Shown in pieces: positions 16,314-24,499 of a stretch of 64,000 nucleotides of DNA. Below the pieces are notes generated by a model. It had not been told where the DNA came from. It was given only the letters and a program-made list of their open reading frames with translations, and ran no database searches. Position numbers and translations under genes: made by a program. This DNA comes from DAISKN01 sp963716925. Lineage in GTDB: Bacteria; Acidobacteriota; Vicinamibacteria; Marinacidobacterales; SMYC01. Positions within the stretch are counted from its first letter, which is position 1. Each line of letters begins with the position of its first letter. The stretch is taken from the NCBI GenBank assembly GCA_963716925.1, contig CAVQUX010000014.1:372001-436000 (forward strand), in the 5' to 3' direction.

Positions 16314-16731
16314 TCGCGCGCCCGAGGCCCGCCGCCCCTTCCGCGAAGAATCTTTCCGCCGCGAGGTCGTTCGCGTGCTCGGCGATGGCGAGCCCCCCGA
16401 GGGCGAACTCTCTGGCGAACGCCCCGCCTCCGATGGCGCCCTGGAATCCGACGGCGAGGCCTCCGATCGCCAGGTAGCCGAGAGCGAGCCCGCCGAGCGA
16501 GTAGCCGCCGAGCGCGAGACCTCCGAGGGCGATCACTCCCAGCGAAAGCCCGCCGACCGCGATCCCGCCGATGGCGAGACCGCCCGCCGAAAAGAGGACG
16601 CCGAACGCGACGTCTCCGATGGCGATCCATCCGCGCGCGATTCCTCGCTTCCAGACGCCGTCCTCGACGGTGCTCATGGCCACATGGACGAAGGGAATCC
16701 CCAGAAGCTCGAAGCCCGAACGGTAGCTCAT
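16222..16731 (-). CDS. Glycine-rich tandem pentapeptide-type repeat protein
   Basis: 169 residues from the ATG at 16731 (MSYRSGFELLGIPFVHV). The core has at least nine tandem pentads of the form G-[G/x]-[L/I/Y]-[A/S]-[I/L/V], for example GGLAI, GGIAV, GGLSL, GGYSL, with Gly at a strict five-residue spacing. It is followed by a hydrophobic helix (WLVLLALLPLLGI) and a basic tail. The five-residue period resembles pentapeptide-repeat beta helices, but glycine replaces the usual Asp/Asn; it could also pack in the membrane. A GATAAT box (16762-16767) lies upstream on this strand. Function unknown. Confidence 0.6.
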   Translation of the reverse strand: MSYRSGFELLGIPFVHVAMSTVEDGVWKRGIARGWIAIGDVAFGVLFSAGGLAIGGIAVGGLSLGVIALGGLALGGYSLGGLALGYLAIGGLAVGFQGAIGGGAFAREFALGGLAIAEHANDLAAERFFAEGAAGLGRAIMEHSEWLVLLALLPLLGIRRSRGPDAPRL

Positions 16732-16783
16732 CGGGTTTGTCTTTCTCGGGAGATCCCTTCCATTATCTCGAACTCGAGCCATC

Positions 16784-17060
16784 GATGAAACCTCGTCTCG
16801 CGCTGGTGACCGCGGGCCACCTCTCCACCGGTCCGCGAATGCCGAACGCGGCCGACGCGCTCGCGGAGGATGGGTACGAGGTTGCCCTGGTCTCGACGCG
16901 GTCGACTCCCTGGGCGGCGGAGGCCGACCGGGACGTCCTGAGGCTGCGCTCCGGGCGACGTGGAGGCGGCGATCCGATGAATCCCCAACCGAAACCGGCG
17001 TTGTTTCGCGCCGGCGCCGTCCGGATCGCCGCCCGGAAACAGAGACGAGATTCGGAGGCC
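16784..17060 (+). pseudogene. Glycosyltransferase N-terminal fragment, probably a remnant
   Basis: The start MKPRLALVTAGHLSTGPRM is the N-terminal Rossmann strand and loop of GT4-type glycosyltransferases, and STPWAAEADRDVL continues the pattern, but homology fades within about 90 residues. The frame then runs antisense into the broken radical SAM gene and stops at 17108. Acceptor and nucleotide-sugar domains are missing. This looks like the stump of a rearranged glycosyltransferase gene, though it is too short to be sure. Confidence 0.45.
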
Positions 17061-17070
17061 GAAACCGCCG

Positions 17071-18160
17071 TCAGACTTGAACGGCGACGGGGGTGGGTTT
17101 CTTCGTGACGGCGCAGCTTCGGCAGATCGGCTCGCCCTCCGATCCGGGGCGATCCCACGTCTTGAGGCGGTGGGCGCCCCGCAGCCTTTCGAAGTTCGGG
17201 CTCCCCCAGGCTTCCTGGATCGTCTGGTCCCGGGTCACGGCGCCGCCGTCGATCTCGAGAGTGAACCCCTGGCAGCAGGGCATGGTGTGTCGTCCGTCCC
17301 AGGTCACGACCATGCGTCGGAAAGGGTCGGGGCACTGGAACTCGGAGGCGGCGATCTGCCGCCACTCCGCTGCCTTCCAGTGGTGCTCCACCCCGGCGGG
17401 GAAGTAGCACTCGCTGACCGACATCCAGTCGACGCCCATCTCGTCCTTCCAGAACGTCCTCCATGCGCCCGCTGTCGACGTCGTCGGCGTTCATGTGAGT
17501 GCGAACGACGGAGGCGCGGATGCGGCAGTCGGGCGCGCCCTTGCCCGCGGCGCGAGCCGCGACGGCGCTTGCGTACCGAGTGCAGCAGCACCTCCCAGTT
17601 CCCCTCCGACGCGCTGCCGGTGGTAGGTCTCCGGATCGCCCGCGTCGACGGAGAACATGAGGTCGGTGATTCCCGCCTCGACGAGCTGGGCGAAGAGCTC
17701 GGGGTTGCTTGCGGGAACCCCCGTTGCCGTTGGTGTTCATCATGATGTCGGGAAAGCCCAGCTCCGCCGCTCGGGCACGAAGGAAACGATCTCCGGGTGC
17801 AGTGAGGGCTCGCCCCGGTAGTTGAGCTTGATCGAGCTCACCCCGATGTCGGCGCACTGCCGCAGCAGCCGGCCGTAGAGCATCGGGTCCATGTATCCGC
17901 GCTGGTAAGTGTGCTCGTCGAAGCCCTGGGCTGCGGATGTGCTCGTGGGTCCAGATCTGGCAGAACCCCTGCGGGTCTTCCTCGGAGCTGCCGCAGCGGA
18001 GATCGCACACGGCGACGGTCTCGAGGTCCACGTGCACCGGGTGATCACCGGCGTCGAGCTCGGCGCCCCGGCGGTCCCATTCGCGGCGATAGCTCTCGTA
18101 GCGCACGCTTCGGGACGAGGGCGCCGGTCCCAGAACCCGAAAGGTGGGATCCTGACTCAT
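17071..18160 (-). pseudogene. Radical SAM/SPASM protein broken by several frameshifts
   Basis: Pieces of one radical SAM protein are spread over three frames. The N-terminal piece reads HVDLETVAVCDLRC with cluster cysteines and continues GFCQIWTHEH. Another frame gives YQRGYMDPMLYGRLLRQCAD and SSIKLNYRGEPSLHPEIV, and a third gives GFPDIMMNTNGNG. The C-terminal piece has WMSVSECYFPAG, HTMPCCQGFTLEI and ICRSCAVTKK, i.e. SPASM-type cysteines. At least five shifts are needed; one is an extra G in the G5 run after the NGNG codons (about 17730). This fits decay, or poor sequence. It has its own -10 box (18170-18175) and follows the esterase by 7 bp. Confidence 0.75.
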
Positions 18161-18167
18161 CGAAGTT

Positions 18168-19796
18168 TCATTCTATCCCAGTCCCGAACTCCCACCAGGG
18201 ATGCGCTTCCCCTTCGGGTCGAGAGGCAAGAACGTGCTCCGCCATCCGGCGGATGCGCTCGGCCTCCGTCGAGAACTCCCGCCCGAACCGATGGCCCTGG
18301 CCGTCTCCCCAGATGAAGACCCCGGGGTAGTGGGGGTTCTCGGTCGACTTCAGGAAGAGCTCGAGCTCCTTCACCGCCACGTTCAGGTAGAAGTCGTCCA
18401 TGTCGCCGCAGTAGAGATGGAGCTTCGAGACAAGCTTGGGTCCGAGGCTCGCCCAGTTCTCCTTCAGGTGGTGCAGCAGATCGAAGTTCTCGCGCCAGTA
18501 CTCGGCGACGGAGCGATCGATCCCCCCCGTCCTTTTGTCGAAGAGCGGTTGGAAGTAACCGTCCGCCCCGAGAGGCCCGAAGACCGCCGACCAGACGTCG
18601 ATCTGCTCCCCCGATCGCCCCCGGGTTCCGGAGACGAGCTCGAAGGTGTTCCTCTGCTGCGACGTGAGTCGAACCTCGCCCGTCTGGGACCTGGTGTTGG
18701 CGGTGGGAACCCGCCGCCATTCGTGCCGCTTGTAGAACGCGTTGTCATCCTTGTAAACGTCGATCCCCTCGACGTTCACGAAGGTGACGGGGTCGGGGGC
18801 GTAGGCGAAGGCGCCGCCGTAGAAGTCCGGGTGGAAGATCTGCATCGCGAGCGATTCCCATCCCCCCGTCGACCCGCCGGTGAGCACCCGGGCATACGGC
18901 TTCCGGATGACGCGGAAACGCCGCTCGATCTCGGGAATCAGCTCGTCCTGGATGGCGTCCCCATAGGGACCCACGTTCACCGAGTTCACCGAGTACGAGG
19001 TATCGAAGTAAGGGTTGGGATCCTGGATCGTCACCACGATCATCCGGGGGAAGCGATCGGAGGTCCATGCCCGGTAGAAATCCTCGCCTTCCTTGAAGCT
19101 CATGGGGTCGGCGAGAGAGAAGTGCCCCTGCACGTACACCACGGGATAGGAGATCGTCTCGCGCTCGTAGTCGCGCGGGAGGAGGACGGTGGCGCCGAGG
19201 TAGATCGGCCGGCCCCAGAACTCCGTGAGGCGCTTGCTCTCGAAACGAAACCTCTGGACCCAGGGAGTATCTGCGGGCAGCTCGATCGGCGGAATCACCT
19301 GGTCGGCCGCGATCTCGTGATCGTAGCCGGCGGAGCTTTCCAGGCGCAGCTTGCGGGGAACGCTGTACAGGTTTCCCGGCGATCGCTGCCAGTGCTGCCC
19401 CTCCCAGCGATCGTCGTGCATCCAGACGACGTGGCCGTCCTTGCGGCGAAACTCGCTGTAGATATTGATGAAGGCCTGGACGTAATAGTCCTCGGCCGGT
19501 ATGTCCGCGAGGGAGTCGACGGGCGACCCGAGATCGTCGGCGTCGATGAGGATGGGCTCGCCCGGGGCAACGGCCTCGAAGTCCTTGCCGAAGAATGGGA
19601 CTCCCATGCGGCCCACCTGCAGGCGCGGCTCCTTCTCGTTGGTGCGCGAGAGGATGACGTAGGCTCGTCCCGTCAGCGGACCCGCGTACGCCGCGGCGGG
19701 GTAAATGATGCGGAATCGCGTCTTGCCGTCTCCCGAAGCCGCGCCGGGAAGGATGGCGGTGAGAGCCAGGAAGAAGACAGGTCTCGTCCAGCGCAT
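18168..19796 (-). CDS. Secreted putative esterase (Fes/esterase D-like alpha/beta hydrolase)
   Basis: 542 residues with a Sec signal (FFLALTAILPGAASG). After a beta-rich N-terminal domain (about 25-200) comes a PF00756-type esterase domain: YPVVYVQGHF, MIVVTIQDPNPYFDTSY, the nucleophile elbow GGSTGGWES near residue 300, and a late GDGQGHRFG with the candidate catalytic His. Substrates in this family range from enterochelin to acetylated polysaccharide; this one is unassigned. The upstream -10 box TAGAAT is only 7 nt from the ATG. Transcribed toward the broken radical SAM gene. Confidence 0.8.
   Translation of the reverse strand: MRWTRPVFFLALTAILPGAASGDGKTRFRIIYPAAAYAGPLTGRAYVILSRTNEKEPRLQVGRMGVPFFGKDFEAVAPGEPILIDADDLGSPVDSLADIPAEDYYVQAFINIYSEFRRKDGHVVWMHDDRWEGQHWQRSPGNLYSVPRKLRLESSAGYDHEIAADQVIPPIELPADTPWVQRFRFESKRLTEFWGRPIYLGATVLLPRDYERETISYPVVYVQGHFSLADPMSFKEGEDFYRAWTSDRFPRMIVVTIQDPNPYFDTSYSVNSVNVGPYGDAIQDELIPEIERRFRVIRKPYARVLTGGSTGGWESLAMQIFHPDFYGGAFAYAPDPVTFVNVEGIDVYKDDNAFYKRHEWRRVPTANTRSQTGEVRLTSQQRNTFELVSGTRGRSGEQIDVWSAVFGPLGADGYFQPLFDKRTGGIDRSVAEYWRENFDLLHHLKENWASLGPKLVSKLHLYCGDMDDFYLNVAVKELELFLKSTENPHYPGVFIWGDGQGHRFGREFSTEAERIRRMAEHVLASRPEGEAHPWWEFGTGIE
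18170..18175 (-). promoter_or_regulatory. -10-like TAGAAT before the radical SAM remnant
   Basis: 9 nt before the ATG at 18160, overlapping the tail of the upstream esterase gene. One of the leaderless-type arrangements. Confidence 0.4.
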
Positions 19797-19803
19797 GCGG
19801 AAG

Positions 19804-19809
19804 ATTCTA
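19804..19809 (-). promoter_or_regulatory. -10-like TAGAAT for the esterase
   Basis: Ends 7 nt before the ATG at 19796, which puts the expected transcription start at the start codon. Confidence 0.45.
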
Positions 19810-19828
19810 GCCGCATCGGAGGCCGTGT

Positions 19829-19834
19829 TAACAT
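19829..19834 (+). promoter_or_regulatory. -10-like TAACAT for the haem c cyclase-fold gene
   Basis: Ends 9 nt before the GTG at 19844; divergent from the esterase promoter 20 bp away. Confidence 0.45.
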
Positions 19835-19843
19835 CCCGCGATC

Positions 19844-20848
19844 GTGACCGGAATCGTGCTGCTCGCCGCTGCTCTCTCCGTCCCGCCTTCGGAATGGGAC
19901 GCGGCGAAAGCGGGACAAAAGCTCGACGAGCGTGCTGCGATCTGGGAGAGCCACCCGAAGACCCGGCGTTCGCACGAAACGTCGTGCATCTCGTGCCACA
20001 CGGGAGCTCCGTACCTCCTGGCGCGGCCGGCGTTGCGCCGTTCTCTCGGGGAGAAGGATCTCGCTCCTCCCGAGAGGGCTCTCCTCGATGACGTGGCGAC
20101 TCGCGTCACGAAGTGGAGCGAGGCCGAGCCCTGGTACTCCCATAACGAAGCGAAGACCCGCGAGTCGCGCGGAACCGAGGCGATCTTGAACGCGCTCGTG
20201 CTCTCGCATCGCGAGCGCGCCGAGCCGAGCGCGGAGACGGGAGCGCTCCGCCGGACGGCGCTCGCGAACCTCTGGGGAGAACAGCGCGCCGACGGGGGCT
20301 TCGACTGGCTGCATTTCGATCTCGCGCCCTGGGAAACGGACGAGAGTGATTTTTTCGGCTCGTGCCTGGCGGCGGTCGCGGTATCCGAGGACTCGAGCGA
20401 GCCGTTCGCGCGTCTCGCGGCGTACCTTCGTTCCCTGCCGCTCGATATAAACCTGCACAGCCGCCTGGGGCTGCTCTGGGCGGAGGCGAGCCACCCGGGT
20501 CTCGTCGCGCCCGAGAAAAGGCGAGCTCTCCTGGAGGGAATCCTCGAGGCACAGAGGGAAGACGGTGGATTCGCTCTCTCCGACCTGGGCCCCTGGAAGA
20601 GGAGAAACGGGCGCTCGGACGCCTATGCCACCGGCCTCGCGGTTCACGTGCTGCGCGAGCTTCCGGATCCTTCCTCGAAGGACGCGATAACGCGCGGAGT
20701 GGCCTGGCTCGTATCTCACCAGGAAACCACGGGAGGGTGGGTGGCGGAGTCCGCGAACAAGGACCGCTCCTCGGACGACGCTTTCGTCGCCGGCTTCATG
20801 TCCGACGCGGCGACGGCGTTCGCGGTACTCGCCCTCTCCCCTCGGTAG
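19844..20848 (+). CDS. Terpene-cyclase/prenyltransferase-fold protein with an N-terminal haem c motif
   Basis: 334 residues, GTG start with short leader IVLLAAALS. Residues 48-52 are CISCH, a c-type haem attachment motif, followed by TGAPYLLARPALRR. The rest consists of alpha-alpha toroid repeats like those of squalene-hopene cyclases and prenyltransferase beta subunits: EQRADGGFDW, AQREDGGFALS, QETTGGWVAE, each a QxxxGG(F/W) motif. No DxDD catalytic motif was seen, so cyclase activity is doubtful. Probably periplasmic. The haem plus toroid pairing is of interest. Confidence 0.7.
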   Translation: MTGIVLLAAALSVPPSEWDAAKAGQKLDERAAIWESHPKTRRSHETSCISCHTGAPYLLARPALRRSLGEKDLAPPERALLDDVATRVTKWSEAEPWYSHNEAKTRESRGTEAILNALVLSHRERAEPSAETGALRRTALANLWGEQRADGGFDWLHFDLAPWETDESDFFGSCLAAVAVSEDSSEPFARLAAYLRSLPLDINLHSRLGLLWAEASHPGLVAPEKRRALLEGILEAQREDGGFALSDLGPWKRRNGRSDAYATGLAVHVLRELPDPSSKDAITRGVAWLVSHQETTGGWVAESANKDRSSDDAFVAGFMSDAATAFAVLALSPR

Positions 20849-20880
20849 CCTTCCCGCGCGGTCCTCGGAGACGCGTGCGG

Positions 20881-20886
20881 TATAAT
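20881..20886 (+). promoter_or_regulatory. -10 TATAAT of tRNA-Ser
   Basis: A perfect TATAAT, 17 nt before the mature tRNA 5' end. Confidence 0.6.
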
Positions 20887-20903
20887 CTAGCGCTTCGCCC
20901 CGG

Positions 20904-20993
20904 GGAGGGGTGCAAGAGCGGCTTATTTGGCTAGCCCGGAAAGCTAGTGTACCGGCAACGGTACCGTGGGTTCGAATCCCACCCCCTCCGCCA
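20904..20993 (+). tRNA. tRNA-Ser (anticodon GGA)
   Basis: Folds as a class II tRNA with a long variable arm. The acceptor stem GGAGGGG pairs with CCCCTCC before GCCA, so CCA is encoded. The anticodon stem CTAGC/GCTAG closes a CCGGAAA loop with GGA at 34-36. The variable arm is TGTACCG-GCAA-CGGTACC, and the T arm is GTGGG-TTCGAAT-CCCAC. It lies upstream of the SRP RNA and dnaX, a common bacterial arrangement. Confidence 0.93.
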
Positions 20994-21037
20994 GTTGAAG
21001 CGACAGACAGCGTTGAATGGGAAAGTCATCATGCAGC

Positions 21038-21147
21038 GGCGCCCGGAGGGCGCCTGTATTCGGATTTGCGCTGGGGGTGGGGCCCGCAGCGGCGCGGCGC
21101 CCGGAGGGCGCCTGTATTTGGATTTGCGCTGGGGGTGGGGCCCCAGC
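21038..21147 (+). repeat. Two 58-bp tandem copies of a palindrome-bearing GC-rich repeat
   Basis: Both copies start with GGCGCCC-GGA-GGGCGCC (21038 and 21096), then CTGTATT(C/T)GGATTTGCGC and a G-rich tail. They fill the gap between tRNA-Ser and the SRP RNA. The GGA-centred hairpin is related to the elements at 13387 and 59531. Confidence 0.65.
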
Positions 21148-21160
21148 GCACTAATTTATG

Positions 21161-21270
21161 TCTCGCGGTTCAGGCCCCGTGCGAGTCGAGCCCACGAACC
21201 CCGTCAGGCCCGGAAGGGAGCAGCGGTAAGCGGATCCTCGATTGTGCCGCGGGCAGCCTGGACCGCGGGA
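21161..21270 (+). ncRNA. ffs: Signal recognition particle RNA, small bacterial (4.5S) type
   Basis: The conserved apical part GTCAGGCCCGGAAGGGAGCA, with the GGAA tetraloop and asymmetric Ffh-binding bulge, is unmistakable. The flanks pair over 15 bp: TCTCGCGGTTCAGGC (21161-21175) with GCCTGGACCGCGGGA (21256-21270), allowing two G-U pairs. Length of about 110 nt is normal. A -10-like TAATTT lies at 21152. It sits just upstream of dnaX as in many genomes. Confidence 0.93.
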
Positions 21271-21286
21271 CTCCAGAACGAAGACG

Positions 21287-22957
21287 ATGACCTACGAGGT
21301 GCTGGCGCTCAAGTATCGGCCCAAGGTGTTCGAGGACCTGGTCGGGCAGGAGGCCGTCACCCGCACCCTGACCCACGCGATCCAGCAGAATCGCATCGCC
21401 CACGCGTTCCTGTTCTCCGGAGTCCGCGGTGTGGGGAAGACTACGACGGCGCGTATCCTGGCGAAGGCCCTCAACTGCGCGAGCGGCCCCACGGTGCGCC
21501 CCTGCGGGGAGTGCCCCGCCTGCCTCGAGATCGCGCGCGGAAGCTCCCTCGACGTCCTCGAGATCGACGGCGCGAGCAACAGCCGGGTGGACGATGTGAG
21601 GGATATCATCGGGTCCTCGCGCTACGCGCCCTCGAGGGACCGTTTCAAGATCTACATCATCGACGAAGTCCACATGTTGTCGAAGGAGGCGTTCAACGCG
21701 CTCCTCAAGACGCTCGAGGAGCCGCCGCCGAGCGTCAAGTTCATCTTCGCCACCACCGAGTACCACAAGATCCCCGACACCATCCTGTCCCGCTGCCAGG
21801 AGTTCGAGTTCCGCACGGTCTCTCGGTCCGAGATCGCGCAGCAGCTCCGGCGCATCGTGGACGCCGAGGGATTCCGGGCCTCCGAAGCCGCACTCGCCAT
21901 CCTGGCGAGAACCGCGGAAGGAAGCCTCCGGGACGGGATCTCCGCTCTCGATCAGGTCATCGCCTCCGCCGGAAGCGACATCGGCGAGAACGAGGTCACC
22001 GAGATCCTGGGACTCGTCGAGCGCCAGGTGCTGCGGGAGACGGCGCAGGCCATCGTCGCCCGGGACACCGAGGCGATCCTGCGCGTCGTCGACCGTCTCT
22101 CGAAGAGCGGCCGCGACCTGCGTTTCTTCACTTCATCCTTGATGCAATACCTGAGAGACGTCCTCGTCACCCGGGTGGCTCCGCACGCGTCCGATCTGCT
22201 GGACGTGCCCGGGGAGACCGACGATCTCGAGACTCTCGCCCGCGAGCTCAGCGAGGAGGATCTCGTGCGGAGTCTCGAAGTGTTGACCCAGGCGGAGGAC
22301 GGGCTTCGCATGTCGCCCGAGCCGCGATTCCATCTCGAGATGGCGCTTCTCAAGATCGCCCAGCTCCGCAGGCTCGCGAGCTTCGAGGAGCTCCTGGCGC
22401 GCTTCGAGCGCCTCGCTTCCGGAAGCGCACCGCCTCCGCCGGCCGCGGGACCGGCTCCGGCGCCCCCAAAGCGGACGGCGAGCGCTCCGACCCCTCCGCC
22501 GGAACCCAAGACGGAGACGGCGCGCGAGTCCGCTCCGCCGCCGAGTGCCGTGCCCGAGGCTCGGGGGACGCTCGTGGAGCAGCTCTGGGACCGGCTCAAG
22601 ACGGGAAAGCCGATGCTTCATGCGCTGGTGTCCCGCCATCACCAGGCCGAGGTCGAGGCCGACCGGCTGCGGATCCAGTTCCTGCCGGAGCAGAAGGTGC
22701 TCGCGGAGCAGCTCCGGGAGAAGTCTCTGCTGGCTCTGCTGGAGGAGCAGGTCGCGTCGGTGTTCGGAAGGAAGATCGTCGTTTCGGTCGAGGTGGCCGA
22801 GAACGGAGCGGAGCGTCCCGCCGAGACACCACCCGCTCCCTCTCGGAGCGAAGTCGGGCTCGAGGAGCGGGCGAAGCGGGATCCGCTGGTGAAACGCTTC
22901 GTCGACACCTTCCAGGGCGAAGTCGAGGACATAATCTCTTCCGATGGGAGCCGATGA
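21287..22957 (+). CDS. dnaX: DNA polymerase III subunits gamma/tau
   Basis: 556 residues beginning MTYEVLALKYRPKVFEDLVGQ. Clamp-loader AAA+ ATPase: Walker A GVRGVGKTTTA (45-55), a zinc module with Cys64, Cys73, Cys76 and Cys79, Walker B IIDEVHML, and sensor motif FATTE. The C-terminal region (about 370 on) is Pro/Ala rich, then a small folded tail, so this is the long tau-like form; no slippery frameshift run was found. In frame and 0 nt from ybaB, forming the dnaX-ybaB-recR cluster. The ATG was chosen at MTYEV, because an upstream start would lie in the SRP RNA. Confidence 0.96.
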   Translation: MTYEVLALKYRPKVFEDLVGQEAVTRTLTHAIQQNRIAHAFLFSGVRGVGKTTTARILAKALNCASGPTVRPCGECPACLEIARGSSLDVLEIDGASNSRVDDVRDIIGSSRYAPSRDRFKIYIIDEVHMLSKEAFNALLKTLEEPPPSVKFIFATTEYHKIPDTILSRCQEFEFRTVSRSEIAQQLRRIVDAEGFRASEAALAILARTAEGSLRDGISALDQVIASAGSDIGENEVTEILGLVERQVLRETAQAIVARDTEAILRVVDRLSKSGRDLRFFTSSLMQYLRDVLVTRVAPHASDLLDVPGETDDLETLARELSEEDLVRSLEVLTQAEDGLRMSPEPRFHLEMALLKIAQLRRLASFEELLARFERLASGSAPPPPAAGPAPAPPKRTASAPTPPPEPKTETARESAPPPSAVPEARGTLVEQLWDRLKTGKPMLHALVSRHHQAEVEADRLRIQFLPEQKVLAEQLREKSLLALLEEQVASVFGRKIVVSVEVAENGAERPAETPPAPSRSEVGLEERAKRDPLVKRFVDTFQGEVEDIISSDGSR

Positions 22958-23251
22958 ATGAAACTGAACCAGATGATGAAACAGGCGAAGGCGCTTCAGG
23001 ACAAGCTGAAGCAGCAGCTCGACGAGATCCGCGTCGAGGCCACTTCCGGGGGCGGCATGGTGACGGTCAAGATGAGCGGCAACAAGACGGTGACCGAGGT
23101 CAAGATCGATCCCGAGGTCGTCGACAAGAACGACGTGGAGATGCTGCAGGATCTCATCACCGCCGCGGTCAACGAAGCCTCGCGGAAAGTCGACGAGGCG
23201 GCGCAGCGGGAGATCGGGTCTTTGGCGGGGAACCTCCCGGGGCTGTTCTGA
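22958..23251 (+). CDS. ybaB: YbaB/EbfC family nucleoid-associated protein
   Basis: 97 residues: MKLNQMMKQAKALQDKLKQQL, a central VTVKMSGNKTVTEVKIDPEVV, then a C-terminal helix. Small DNA-binding dimer, always found between dnaX and recR. Start is immediately after the dnaX stop. Confidence 0.95.
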   Translation: MKLNQMMKQAKALQDKLKQQLDEIRVEATSGGGMVTVKMSGNKTVTEVKIDPEVVDKNDVEMLQDLITAAVNEASRKVDEAAQREIGSLAGNLPGLF

Positions 23252-23255
23252 TCTC

Positions 23256-23855
23256 GTGAAGGACTATCCCGAGCCGGTGTCGCGGCTCATCTCCGAGCTC
23301 AAGGGGCTTCCCGGAATCGGCGCCAAGTCGGCGCAGCGCATTGCCTTCCACATCCTCCGGACCGGGGTCGAGGAAGCGCAGCATCTGGCGCGCGCGATTC
23401 TCGACGTCAAAGAGCGCATCGTCACCTGCTCCGCCTGCAACAACGTCACCGACCTGGATCCCTGTCACTACTGCACGAGCCCGGATCGGAGCTCGAAAGT
23501 GATCTGCGTGGTGGAGGAGCCCCCGAACGTGGTGGCGATCGAGAAGACCCACGAGTTCAAGGGACGCTACCACGTCCTGATGGGAAGCCTCTCCCCTCTC
23601 CAGGGGGTGGGTCCCGACAAGCTCAAGATCCAGGGTCTTCTCGAGCGGCTGCGAGGAGGCGAGGTGGAAGAGGTCATCCTGGCGACGAACCCCAACGTGG
23701 AGGGGGAGGCGACGGCGATCTATCTCTCGAAGCTCATCAAGCCCCTCGGGGTCCGGGTGACCCGAATCGCCATGGGCATTCCCGTGGGCTCGGAGATCGA
23801 CTACGCCGACGAGATCACGGTGGGTAAGGCGCTCGAAGGGCGTCGAGAATACTGA
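23256..23855 (+). CDS. recR: Recombination mediator protein RecR
   Basis: 199 residues (GTG start, 4 nt after ybaB). Helix-hairpin-helix KGLPGIGAKSAQRIA, a C4 zinc finger with Cys58/61/70/73 (CSAC...CHYC), and a Toprim domain (ICVVEEPPNV, VILATNPNVEGEATA). Loads RecA with RecO/RecF in gap repair. Normal length and a complete family signature. Confidence 0.96.
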   Translation: MKDYPEPVSRLISELKGLPGIGAKSAQRIAFHILRTGVEEAQHLARAILDVKERIVTCSACNNVTDLDPCHYCTSPDRSSKVICVVEEPPNVVAIEKTHEFKGRYHVLMGSLSPLQGVGPDKLKIQGLLERLRGGEVEEVILATNPNVEGEATAIYLSKLIKPLGVRVTRIAMGIPVGSEIDYADEITVGKALEGRREY

Positions 23856-23989
23856 GCCCGGTGTCGCAAATAGAGCCGAGGGAGCTTGCCAAAACCCCTT
23901 GTTTCCGCTATACATATTAGGTAAATCAAAACCTCGCTACTCTTCACATCCCTAAAGCGTGTAGGTCTCGGACGGAGGAAATCAGAGTC

Positions 23990-24490
23990 ATGGCGACCAC
24001 TGATGTGGTGATGTATGACGAGGAGTTCAATCAGATCAAAACGATTCTGAGCAAGCTCCGGACCGACGCCAACGCCAAGCTCGTTTTCCTCGTCGACAAG
24101 AACGGCCAGCAGATCGCGGCCCACGGCAACATCGACAACCTCGACACCACGTCGCTCGCCTCGCTCACCGCCGGCAACGTCGCCGCCACCGACGCTCTCG
24201 CCAAGCTCATCGGCGAGAAGGAATTTTCCGTCCTGTTCCACGAGGGGGAGCGCGACAACATCCACATCTCCATCGTGGGGCTGCGGGTCATCCTGGTGGT
24301 GATCTTCGACGAACGCTCGTCCCTCGGCCTGGTGCGGCTTCGGGTGAAGAAGGCGTCTCAGGACCTCAACGGCGTCTTCGACAGCATCATGCAGAAGGTG
24401 GAGGCCGAGAAGGCGCACTCGGGCGCGAGCTTCGAGTCCCCGTTCGCCGAGATCACCGATGAAGACATCGACAGCTTGTTCAGCGAGTAG
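23990..24490 (+). CDS. mglB: Roadblock/LC7 domain protein, MglB-like
   Basis: 166 residues with a SD sequence GGAGGAA upstream. The N-terminal Roadblock fold spans about 15-130 (LVFLVDKNGQQIAAHGN, FSVLFHEGERDNIHIS, LVVIFDERSSLGLVR), with a charged C-terminal tail. MglB is the GTPase-activating and scaffold partner of MglA in polarity and motility control. The MglA gene is 9 nt downstream, so they form the expected two-gene unit. Confidence 0.88.
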   Translation: MATTDVVMYDEEFNQIKTILSKLRTDANAKLVFLVDKNGQQIAAHGNIDNLDTTSLASLTAGNVAATDALAKLIGEKEFSVLFHEGERDNIHISIVGLRVILVVIFDERSSLGLVRLRVKKASQDLNGVFDSIMQKVEAEKAHSGASFESPFAEITDEDIDSLFSE

Positions 24491-24499
24491 GGCCGGGCG

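Noticed and set aside
21038..21147. Possible CRISPR array
   Set aside because: Only two units, no spacers of regular size with differing sequence, no cas genes; it is a tandem palindromic repeat.
20947..21286. Forward ORF running through tRNA-Ser, repeats and SRP RNA into dnaX
   Set aside because: It overlaps two RNA genes in another frame; dnaX has a standard start at 21287.
21287..22957. Programmed frameshift in dnaX giving a short gamma form
   Set aside because: No A-rich slippery run with a stem-loop was found in the usual region; only the long form is supported.
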